From contig CAMLJW010000332.1 in assembly GCA_946480485.1 (NCBI GenBank), forward strand, positions 1-6,022: a stretch of DNA of 6,022 nucleotides, written 5' to 3'. Under the pieces are notes generated by a model. The model had not been told where the DNA came from and searched no databases. It saw nothing but the letters and a program-made list of their open reading frames with translations. Below are positions 1 through 4,866 of this stretch, in pieces. Both the position numbers and the translations under genes were made by a program. Source of the stretch: an uncultured Streptomyces sp. (GTDB taxonomy: Bacteria > Actinomycetota > Actinomycetes > Streptomycetales > Streptomycetaceae). Position 1 is the stretch's first letter, and each line of letters opens with the position of its first letter.

Positions 1-2081
1 ATCGGGAGAACGTGACGCTCGCCCAGATCTCCAAGGACACCCAGCACGCGGTACTCGCCGCCGAGGACCGGGACTTCTACACCGAGTCCGCCGTCGATCC
101 CAAGGCGATGATCCGCGCCGGGTGGAACACCGTCACCGGCAAGGGCAAGCAGTCCGGCTCCACGATCACCCAGCAGTACGTCAAGAACTACTACCTGGCG
201 CAGGAACAGACGGTCACCCGGAAGGTCAAGGAGTTCTTCATCTCCGTCAAACTCGACCGCGAGGTGAGCAAGAACCACATCCTCGAGGGCTATCTGAACA
301 CCAGCTACTTCGGCCGCAACGCCTACGGCGTCCAGGCCGCCGCCCAGGCCTACTACGGCGTCCACGCCGAGGACCTGACGACCGCCCAGGGCGCGTACCT
401 CGCGGCGCTGCTCAACGCCCCGAGCGAGTATGACGTGATCGCGCGTCCCGAGAACAGGTCCGCGTCCATGGCCCGCTGGAACTACGTACTCGACGGCATG
501 GTCAAGGAGAACTGGCTGAGCCCGTGGGAGCGGGCCGGACTCAGGTTCCCCACACCCAAGGAGGTCAAGGGCGCGCCCGGCATGTCCGGGCAACGCGGCT
601 ATCTCGTACAGGCCGTCAAGGACTACCTGACCGGCAACGAGATCATCCACGAGGACACCCTCGCCACCGGCGGGTTCCGCATCACCACAACGATCCAGAA
701 GGAGAAGCAGGACGCCTTCGTCGAGGCCGTCGACGACCAGGTGATGGACCAACTCGACAAGAAGAACCGCACGATCGACCGGAACGTGCGGGCGGGCGGC
801 GTGTCCATCGACCCGGCCACCGGCGACGTCGTCGCGATGTACGGCGGCATCGACTACACCAAGCAGTACGTGAACAACGCCACGCGCCGCGACTACCAGG
901 TCGGCTCCACCTTCAAACCCTTCGTGTTCACCTCCGCCGTGGAGAACGGCTCGACCACCTGGGACGGCCGCCTCATCACCCCGAACACCCTCTACGACGG
1001 CACGAACAAACGCCCCGTGGAGGGCTGGGACGGCGGCACGTACGCGCCCGAGAACGAGGACCACCTCTCCTACGGCCCGATCAGCGTCCGCACCGCCACG
1101 GACCAGTCCGTGAACTCGGTATACGCGCAGATGGCGGTGGACGTCGGCACCGGGAACGTCAGGCAGACGGCTCTGAACCTGGGCATCCCGTCCACGACCC
1201 CCGACCTGACCGCCTCCCCCTCGATCGCGCTCGGGCCGGCCACCGCCAGCGTCCTCGACATGGCGCAGGCGTACGCGACGCTCGCGAACCACGGCAGGCA
1301 CGGCAGGTACACGCTTGTCTCGGAGATCAGCAAGGAAGGCACACAGGGCGCCGTCGAACTGCCCTCGCGGGACACCGACGTCAGGCAGGCCGTCAGCCGC
1401 GAGGCCGCCGACACCACGACGTCGGTCCTGCAGAGCGTCGTCGACGGCGGCACCGGCACCGCCGCGCAGGCCGCGGGCCGCCCCGCGGCGGGCAAGACGG
1501 GCACCGCGGAGGACGACCAGGCAGCCTGGTTCGCCGGCTACACACCGAACCTCGCCACCGTCGTCGCCATCATGGGCCAGGACCCGGACACGGGCGCCCA
1601 CACCCCGCTGTACGAAGCGCTCGGCCAGCCCCGCATCAACGGCGGCGGCTACCCGGCACAGATCTGGGCCCAGTACACCAGGGCCGCCCTTGAGGGCGTC
1701 GAGGTCCAGGACTTCGACCTGGAGATCCAGGAGGGCGCCGATCTACCCGAGGTACCGGAGTTCTGGCCGACCGAGCCCTCAGACGAGCCGCCGGCCGTGG
1801 ACGGCCCGGACGACGGCACGACCACCGACGGCACGACCACCGGGACGATCACCGGCGGCGAGGGAATCCCGGGACCGGCCCCGGGGCAGACCGATGGCGG
1901 GACCACGGCCGACGGCGGCACGACCGGGGGTACGACCGACGGGGGTACCACCGACAGGGGCACGACCGACGGAGCTACCTCGACCACAGGCGGCGACACC
2001 ACATCCACGGGCGGCGACACGACGGGCGGCGGAACCATGGGCACGATCGAGGGGGCCGCCCCCCAGGGGCTGCGGCCGTGA
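1..2081 (+). CDS. Class A penicillin-binding protein (GT51 glycosyltransferase + transpeptidase), 5' partial
   Basis: Bifunctional peptidoglycan synthase: it polymerises lipid II into glycan strands and cross-links the peptides outside the membrane. The frame is open from base 3, so the GTG at 12 is internal; the cytoplasmic tail and membrane anchor lie off the left edge. Counting from that GTG, the GT51 domain (about 1-175) shows EDRDFY with catalytic Glu18, GSTITQQ (49-55), RKVKE with the second Glu74, and KNHILEGYLN (87-96). The usual His of the EDxxFxxHxG motif is replaced (TESAVD), which I recall as common in Streptomyces homologues. The transpeptidase domain (about 255-575) has all three motifs: STFK with nucleophile Ser299, SVN at 366-368 and KTG at 495-497. 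Both activities therefore look intact. A Thr/Gly/Asp-rich tail follows to residue 689. The gene converges on the GroES-like gene, with 37 bases between stop codons. The exact paralogue cannot be named from sequence alone. Confidence 0.95.
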   Translation, partial: RENVTLAQISKDTQHAVLAAEDRDFYTESAVDPKAMIRAGWNTVTGKGKQSGSTITQQYVKNYYLAQEQTVTRKVKEFFISVKLDREVSKNHILEGYLNTSYFGRNAYGVQAAAQAYYGVHAEDLTTAQGAYLAALLNAPSEYDVIARPENRSASMARWNYVLDGMVKENWLSPWERAGLRFPTPKEVKGAPGMSGQRGYLVQAVKDYLTGNEIIHEDTLATGGFRITTTIQKEKQDAFVEAVDDQVMDQLDKKNRTIDRNVRAGGVSIDPATGDVVAMYGGIDYTKQYVNNATRRDYQVGSTFKPFVFTSAVENGSTTWDGRLITPNTLYDGTNKRPVEGWDGGTYAPENEDHLSYGPISVRTATDQSVNSVYAQMAVDVGTGNVRQTALNLGIPSTTPDLTASPSIALGPATASVLDMAQAYATLANHGRHGRYTLVSEISKEGTQGAVELPSRDTDVRQAVSREAADTTTSVLQSVVDGGTGTAAQAAGRPAAGKTGTAEDDQAAWFAGYTPNLATVVAIMGQDPDTGAHTPLYEALGQPRINGGGYPAQIWAQYTRAALEGVEVQDFDLEIQEGADLPEVPEFWPTEPSDEPPAVDGPDDGTTTDGTTTGTITGGEGIPGPAPGQTDGGTTADGGTTGGTTDGGTTDRGTTDGATSTTGGDTTSTGGDTTGGGTMGTIEGAAPQGLRP
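1800..2051 (+). repeat. Degenerate repeat coding the Thr/Gly/Asp-rich PBP tail
   Basis: The last roughly 85 residues of the PBP are almost entirely Thr, Gly and Asp, in loose DGTT, GGTTDGG and GGDTTS units coded by imperfect repeats of ACGACC-GACGGC-type blocks. The tail starts just after a Pro-rich linker behind the transpeptidase domain. The frame stays open to a normal stop, so this is real coding sequence and not slippage past a lost stop. Low-complexity extracellular tails are common on Streptomyces class A PBPs; the most likely role is a flexible spacer in the wall, which is inference. Confidence 0.8.
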
Positions 2082-2105
2082 GGACCAGACCCCTCCCCCT
2101 CCCCC
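2054..2105. terminator. Possible hairpin and C-tract between convergent genes
   Basis: A 6-bp GGCCGC/GCGGCC inverted repeat (2054-2059 and 2072-2077) encloses a C-run/G-run. It overlaps the last codons of the PBP gene. It is followed by C4-T-C5-T-C5 (2090-2105), which is three G-runs on the minus strand. The position between two converging stop codons suits transcription termination in both directions. There is no U-tract, but Streptomyces terminators often lack one. The hairpin is short, so this is tentative. Confidence 0.35.
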
Positions 2106-2118
2106 TCTGACGTCCGTC

Positions 2119-2460
2119 CTACAGATACAGGCCCGTCGAGTCCTCGGAGCCCTCGAACCGGTCCGCCGCCACGGCGTGCAGGTCACGCTCGCGCATGAGC
2201 ACGTACGGGACTCCCCGGACCTCCACCTCGGCGCGGTCCTCCGGGTCGTACAGGACGCGGTCGCCCGGTTCCACGGTGCGTACGTTCTGCCCGACCGCGA
2301 CGACCTCGGCCCACGCGAGGCGCCGGCCGACGGCCGCCGTCGCGGGGATCAGGATGCCGCCGCCGGAGCGGCGCTCGCCCTCGGCCGTGTCCTGACGCAC
2401 GAGAACGCGGTCGTGCAGCATCCGGATGGGCAGCTTGTCGTGTCGGGGGTTCTCACTCAC
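2119..2460 (-). CDS. Stand-alone GroES-fold (Cpn10-like) protein
   Basis: A 113-residue protein that aligns by eye over the whole Cpn10 fold. LPIRMLHDRVLVR (10-22) matches the GroES N-terminal strand (PLxDRVxVK). RRSGGGILIPATA (30-42) sits where the mobile loop should be and keeps the hydrophobic ILI tripeptide that binds GroEL. VVAVGQNVRTVEPGDRVLY (53-71) and VPYVLMRERDLHAV (84-97) match the later strands. It has extra residues at both ends compared with the roughly 97-102 of GroES. No groEL is adjacent, so it is probably a paralogue of the main groES and not the main co-chaperonin; client and partner are unknown. The start is GTG; there is no well-placed Shine-Dalgarno, and a TAGGTT -10-like box ends 7 bases upstream, suggesting a leaderless message. 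An internal ATG (Met14) would remove the polar N-terminal residues but cut into the domain edge. It lies 71 bases downstream of the DUF3618 gene and may share its transcript. Confidence 0.85.
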   Translation of the reverse strand: MSENPRHDKLPIRMLHDRVLVRQDTAEGERRSGGGILIPATAAVGRRLAWAEVVAVGQNVRTVEPGDRVLYDPEDRAEVEVRGVPYVLMRERDLHAVAADRFEGSEDSTGLYL

Positions 2461-2467
2461 GCCCTTG

Positions 2468-2473
2468 AACCTA
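2468..2473 (-). promoter_or_regulatory. -10-like box placed for leaderless GroES-like mRNA
   Basis: The minus strand reads TAGGTT (TANNNT, the usual Streptomyces -10 form), then 7 bases, then the GTG start. Transcription would begin at or very near the first base of the start codon. No clear TTGACA-like -35 is seen 16-19 bases upstream, so support rests on the -10 and its spacing. Confidence 0.4.
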
Positions 2474-2531
2474 CCTGGCTTTGCCCGGAACGCACGCGGG
2501 TGGGGTCGGTCAAGGTGGGATCGACCCGGGG

Positions 2532-2870
2532 TCAGCCCCTGTGGCGCCGGGAGCCCAGGGTGAGCAGACCGACGAGCCCGACCGCGACGAGGGCCACGGG
2601 CACGATGCGCTCGAGCCGCGGCGCGCCGTCCTCGGTCACCAGTTGCCCCTTCACATCGCTGACCGCACGATTCACGCCGACGTAGGCGCGGCCGAGCGTG
2701 TGGTCGATGTTGGAGACGACCTTGGCCTTCGCGTCGCCGACGATCGTCTTCGGGTGCACCCGCACGCCGATCTCGTCAAGTGTCTCGGCGAGAGTCTCGC
2801 GACGGCGCTTGATGTCCGCCTCGATCTGCGCCGGAGTCCTGATGTCCGGCGTGCTCGACGTATCCGACAC
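2532..2870 (-). CDS. DUF3618-type small protein with C-terminal membrane anchor
   Basis: A 112-residue protein. RTPAQIEADIKRRRETLAETLDEIG (11-35), followed by RVHPK, is the hallmark of the DUF3618 family: a charged helix after a short disordered N-terminus. A basic/amphipathic middle follows, then one hydrophobic segment (IVPVALVAVGLVGLLTLG, 89-106) ending in SRRHRG, as expected for a C-tail membrane anchor with basic residues on the cytoplasmic side. The family's biochemical role is not known; members often accompany phage-holin-like and DUF883-like small membrane proteins. The start is the GTG at 2870, chosen because a GGAGG Shine-Dalgarno (complement of 2878-2882) lies 7 bases upstream. 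The frame stays open a further 23 codons upstream as a His/Asp-rich stretch, but with no start codon. The GroES-like gene follows 71 bases downstream. Confidence 0.85.
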   Translation of the reverse strand: MSDTSSTPDIRTPAQIEADIKRRRETLAETLDEIGVRVHPKTIVGDAKAKVVSNIDHTLGRAYVGVNRAVSDVKGQLVTEDGAPRLERIVPVALVAVGLVGLLTLGSRRHRG

Positions 2871-2882
2871 CGCGCTGCCTCC

Positions 2883-2924
2883 GTGGTCGTGGTCGTGGTC
2901 GTGACCCTGATCATGACCGTGATC
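2883..2924. repeat. Seven degenerate hexamer repeats (VTGRYC)
   Basis: On the plus strand there are seven consecutive hexamers: GTGGTC three times, then GTGACC, CTGATC, ATGACC and GTGATC. They lie in the divergent DUF3618/bcp spacer. Read leftward in the DUF3618 frame they would code HDHDHDH-type sequence, but no start codon precedes them. Related GGTC-rich sequence continues to about 2962, including a repeated 12-base block TCGTTGTGGTC(C/G) at 2923 and 2952. Confidence 0.75.
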
Positions 2925-2948
2925 GTTGTGGTCCGGTCGTCACGGTCA
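2914..2948. promoter_or_regulatory. 9-bp perfect inverted repeat in divergent spacer, possible operator
   Basis: TGACCGTGA (2914-2922) and TCACGGTCA (2940-2948) are exact reverse complements separated by 17 bases. They lie 44 bases upstream of the DUF3618 start and about 120 bases upstream of bcp. The centre-to-centre spacing of 26 bases would fit a dimeric or two-site regulator, or a stem-loop in either transcript. No known regulator consensus is recognised. The surrounding GGTC-rich repeat makes chance inverted repeats more likely. Confidence 0.35.
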
Positions 2949-3021
2949 CGGTCGTTGTGGTCGCTTTCTCTGGTCGACAGTCTGTCAGCTCGGCCCGCGG
3001 CCCACCGCCCGGCACCCCCAT

Positions 3022-3027
3022 TACGCT
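3022..3027 (+). promoter_or_regulatory. Candidate -10 box for bcp
   Basis: TACGCT fits the TANNNT -10 pattern and lies 40 bases before the bcp start. That leaves room for a short leader containing the AAGGAG Shine-Dalgarno (3051-3056). No convincing -35 hexamer is visible at the right spacing, so this is weak. Confidence 0.3.
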
Positions 3028-3067
3028 CGGGTCCGTACCCACAACCCCGCAAGGAGACCGAACCGAG

Positions 3068-3535
3068 ATGAGCGAGCGACTCCAGCCCGGCGACACCGCC
3101 CCCGCCTTCACCCTGCCCGACGCCGACGGCAACGAGGTCTCCCTGGCCGAGCACAAGGGCCGCAGGGTCATCGTCTACTTCTACCCGGCCGCCCTGACCC
3201 CCGGCTGCACCAAGCAGGCCTGCGACTTCACGGACAACCTCGACCGCCTGGCGGGCGCCGGCTACGAGGTCATCGGGGTCTCCCCCGACAAGCCGGAAAA
3301 ACTCGCCAAGTTCCGCGAGAAGGAGTCCCTCAGGGTCACCTTGCTCGGGGACCCCGACAAGACCGTCCTGGAGTCGTACGGCGCCTTCGGCGAGAAGAAG
3401 CTCTACGGCAAGACGGTCGTCGGCGTCATCCGCTCCACGGTGATCGTGGACGAGGAGGGCAAGGTCGAGCGAGCGCTGTACAACGTGAAGGCGACGGGCC
3501 ATGTCGCCAAGATCATCAAGGATCTGGGGATCTGA
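3068..3535 (+). CDS. bcp: Thioredoxin-dependent peroxiredoxin, Bcp/PrxQ family
   Basis: A 155-residue cytosolic thiol peroxidase that reduces hydrogen peroxide and organic hydroperoxides and is itself recycled by thioredoxin. The N-terminus (LQPGDTAPAFTLPDADG, 5-21) is the AhpC/TSA thioredoxin-fold opening. The active-site stretch FYPAALTPGCTKQACDF (38-54) carries the peroxidatic Cys47, and Cys52 sits five residues later as in the atypical two-Cys Bcp/PrxQ type. The downstream IGVSPDKPEKLAKFREK, GEKKLYGKT and the active-site Arg122 (IRSTVIVDEEGK) also match E. coli Bcp. Length is normal. The ATG at 3068 is preferred over the upstream in-frame GTG because AAGGAG (3051-3056) lies 11 bases ahead and the family begins here. 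It is divergent from the DUF3618 gene across a repeat-rich spacer. Both key Cys are present, so the enzyme should be active. Confidence 0.96.
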   Translation: MSERLQPGDTAPAFTLPDADGNEVSLAEHKGRRVIVYFYPAALTPGCTKQACDFTDNLDRLAGAGYEVIGVSPDKPEKLAKFREKESLRVTLLGDPDKTVLESYGAFGEKKLYGKTVVGVIRSTVIVDEEGKVERALYNVKATGHVAKIIKDLGI

Positions 3536-3670
3536 GTCCTGGCGCCCTCCTTCCTGACGCCTACCGACTGATCCAGTACGGGCCGTTCCACATTCCGGGC
3601 GTGACTGTCCGATTAGCGGCTCATTGCTCCGTACGAGGTCGCGAACACGTGGCTGGGACGGAGGGAATTT

Positions 3671-3824
3671 TTGGGAGTCAGCCCGTACACCAAGGAACGT
3701 CTGGAGGAGGCTGCCAGGGCGTCGCGGACACTGTCGGAGGCGTTGGAGAGGTTGGGGGTGGATCCCGAAGAGTTCGACGCGGCGGTATCTACTCGACCGC
3801 ATGCGGAAGCTGGGCGTCGACACA
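3671..3824 (+). pseudogene. Frameshifted N-terminal remnant of an HNH-nuclease-like protein
   Basis: From a TTG start, with GGAGGG five bases upstream (3660-3665), the frame codes YTKERLEEAARASRTLSEALERLGVDP. The next frame then continues KSSTRRYLLDRMRKLGVDT. Joined, these give a continuous helix-turn-helix-like module that I recall from the N-terminal part of Streptomyces HNH endonuclease-type proteins, where the unit is repeated before the HNH domain. The break is a single extra base in the CCC run at 3764-3766. After GVDT (to 3824) resemblance ends; no second repeat and no HNH Cys/His motif follows before the tRNA at 3877. Without the shift the first frame runs on as unrelated Arg-rich sequence to a stop overlapping the tRNA. 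I read this as a truncated, decayed gene. A sequencing error could explain the shift but not the missing C-terminal part. The family link is from memory. Confidence 0.6.
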
Positions 3825-3844
3825 GGAAACCCCTGCTCGCCGCG

Positions 3845-3875
3845 AGCCGCCTGCCCGGTAGCATGGCAGGCGGCT
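3845..3875. repeat. 11-bp inverted repeat abutting tRNA-Leu 5' end
   Basis: AGCCGCCTGCC (3845-3855) and GGCAGGCGGCT (3865-3875) are perfect reverse complements around a 9-base loop that holds TAGCAT. The right arm ends one base before the tRNA. It could fold as a hairpin that stops upstream transcription, or be a DNA site around the tRNA promoter. Confidence 0.7.
3859..3864 (+). promoter_or_regulatory. Candidate -10 box for tRNA-Leu
   Basis: TAGCAT matches the TANNNT form and is 12 bases ahead of the mature tRNA 5' end, so a start near 3871 would leave a leader of about 6 bases. No good -35 is seen. The box lies in the loop of the inverted repeat at 3845-3875. Confidence 0.4.
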
Positions 3876-3876
3876 A

Positions 3877-3960
3877 GCGGCGGTGGCGCAACGGCGACGC
3901 GGCAGACTTAGGATCTGTGGCCCCTGACCGGGCTTGAGGGTTCGAATCCCTTCCGCCGCA
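3877..3960 (+). tRNA. tRNA-Leu (anticodon UAG)
   Basis: Folded by hand as an 84-base class II tRNA. The acceptor GCGGCGG (3877-3883) pairs perfectly with CCGCCGC, followed by discriminator A at 3960, as expected for leucine. The D-stem is GCG/CGC. The anticodon stem GCAGA/TCTGT holds the loop CTTAGGA, so the anticodon is TAG (3909-3911) with T33 and G37, typical of tRNA-Leu. A long variable arm (GCCC/GGGC stem) and the T-arm GAGGG-TTCGAAT-CCCTT complete it. It reads CUA and, by wobble, other CUN codons. The 3' CCA is not encoded (CAG follows), so it must be added enzymatically, as usual in this genus. Confidence 0.97.
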
Positions 3961-3964
3961 CAGC

Positions 3965-4004
3965 GAACGGCCTGCGTATCGAAGGATTGGTACGCAGGCC
4001 GTTC
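3965..4004. terminator. 14-bp perfect hairpin, probable bidirectional terminator
   Basis: GAACGGCCTGCGTA (3965-3978) pairs perfectly with TACGCAGGCCGTTC (3991-4004) around a 12-base loop. It begins 4 bases after the tRNA-Leu 3' end on the plus strand and 12 bases after the rdgB stop on the minus strand, so it serves converging transcripts from both sides. No U-tract follows in either direction, which is common for Streptomyces terminators. Confidence 0.85.
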
Positions 4005-4016
4005 CCATGCGCCCCC

Positions 4017-4619
4017 TCAGCCCACCAACTCCCGCACCACCGGCACCAGTCCCCGGAACGCCTTCCCCCGATGGCTGATCGCGTTCTTCTCTTCCGGGGT
4101 CATCTCCGCGCAGGTGCGGGTGTCGCCGTCGGGCTGGAGGATCGGGTCGTAGCCGAAGCCGTGGGAGCCGGCGGGCTCGCGGCGGAGGCGGCCGCGGAGG
4201 CGGCCCTCGACGACGCGTTCCGTGCCGTCCGGGAGGGCGAGGGCGGCGGCGCAGGCGAAGTGGGCGGCGCGGTGTTCGTCCGGGACATCGCTGAGCTGGT
4301 CGAGCAGGAGCGTGAGGTTGGCGCGGTCGTCGCCGTGCGAGCCGGACCAGCGGGCGGAGAAGATGCCGGGGGCGCCGCCGAGGACGTCGACGCAGAGGCC
4401 CGAGTCGTCGGCAATGGCCGGTAGACCGGTGGCCTGGGAGAGGGCATGGGCCTTCAGCAGGGCGTTCTCGGCGAAGGTGACGCCGGTTTCCTTGACGTCA
4501 GGGACATCTGGGTAGGCGTCCGCGCCGACGAGGTCGTGGCTGAGACCTGCGGCGGCGAGGATCGCCTTCAATTCTGTGATCTTTCCGTGGTTGCGGGTGG
4601 CGAGGATCAGGCGGGTCAT
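4017..4619 (-). CDS. rdgB: RdgB/HAM1-type non-canonical purine NTP pyrophosphatase
   Basis: A 200-residue cytosolic enzyme that hydrolyses dITP, XTP and related deaminated purine nucleotides to the monophosphate plus pyrophosphate, keeping them out of DNA and RNA. Family motifs are present in order: ILATRNHGKITEL (5-17, nucleotide-binding N-terminus), VTFAENALLKA with Lys56, IADDSGL (69-75) with the metal/catalytic Asp72, APGIFSARW (83-91), GFGYDPI (154-160) and ISHRGKAF (181-188). Length matches the family (about 195-205). The ATG at 4619 is chosen because homologues start here; the frame stays open upstream to a GTG at 4784, but that part is repeat-derived Leu/Gly sequence. There is no good Shine-Dalgarno. 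A TACTGT box 7 bases upstream suggests a leaderless message. It is downstream of rph and a secreted-protein gene on the same strand; the rph-rdgB pairing is common in actinobacteria, for example Rv1340-Rv1341 in M. tuberculosis. Confidence 0.96.
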   Translation of the reverse strand: MTRLILATRNHGKITELKAILAAAGLSHDLVGADAYPDVPDVKETGVTFAENALLKAHALSQATGLPAIADDSGLCVDVLGGAPGIFSARWSGSHGDDRANLTLLLDQLSDVPDEHRAAHFACAAALALPDGTERVVEGRLRGRLRREPAGSHGFGYDPILQPDGDTRTCAEMTPEEKNAISHRGKAFRGLVPVVRELVG

Positions 4620-4626
4620 GGTTCTC

Positions 4627-4632
4627 ACAGTA
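4627..4632 (-). promoter_or_regulatory. -10-like box placed for leaderless rdgB mRNA
   Basis: The minus strand reads TACTGT (TANNNT), then 7 bases, then the ATG of rdgB. The geometry is the same as at the GroES-like gene. No clear -35 is visible. If real, rdgB has its own promoter despite lying downstream of rph. Confidence 0.4.
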
Positions 4633-4661
4633 GTCACCGGTGCGGGGGCGCGGCACTTGAT

Positions 4662-4769
4662 CAGCCTGCTCGGGGGCCCCAGCATCCCCAATAGCCCCAG
4701 CCTGCTCGGTGTTCCCAGCTGACCCAGCGCCCCCAGCATGCTCGTACTCCCACAGCCTGCCAAGCGCCG
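4662..4769. repeat. Degenerate 36-bp tandem repeat upstream of rdgB
   Basis: Units begin at 4662, 4698 and 4734. The first 12 bases of units 1 and 2 are identical (CAGCCTGCTCGG), and unit 3 differs at two positions (CAGCATGCTCGT). By eye units 1 and 2 agree at 26 of 36 positions; unit 3 decays after its head. The rest of the 4620-4866 spacer is C-rich with scattered CCCCAGC blocks, and I see no gene in it. Read leftward, the period keeps frame and gives 12-residue repeats in two frames: a PSRL-ending Leu/Gly unit in the rdgB frame and an AG..G.AG.PEQ unit in another. Neither frame has a credible start with a Shine-Dalgarno. Confidence 0.65.
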
Positions 4770-4866
4770 CCAGAGCCCCAGCACCCCTGGCCCCCAGGAT
4801 CGAGCGCCCCAGCGCCCCGCGCCGGCACCCCGCCCAAGCGCCCACCCTGCCCGCCCGCGGCCTCCG

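Noticed and set aside
1315..2685. Plus-strand open frame of 456 codons overlapping the PBP 3' end and the GroES-like gene
   Set aside because: Ser/Arg/Pro/Ala-rich translation typical of an off-frame reading of high-GC coding DNA.
2672..3823. Long minus-strand open frame (383 codons) across bcp and the divergent spacer
   Set aside because: It is antisense to bcp, reads DUF3618 in the wrong frame, has homopolymeric Thr from the hexamer repeat and no family resemblance; a GC-rich shadow.
3877..3960. tRNA-Leu as an occupied integration site
   Set aside because: The tRNA is intact but no integrase gene or second copy of its 3' end is seen within the window; terminator and rdgB follow directly.
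4662..4769. 36-bp periodicity as a CRISPR array
   Set aside because: Only about 12 bases per unit are conserved, the rest drifts gradually with no distinct spacers, and no cas gene is present.
4620..4784. N-terminal extension of RdgB by 55 residues
   Set aside because: The family starts at the ATG at 4619; the extension is repeat-derived Leu/Gly sequence without a Shine-Dalgarno.
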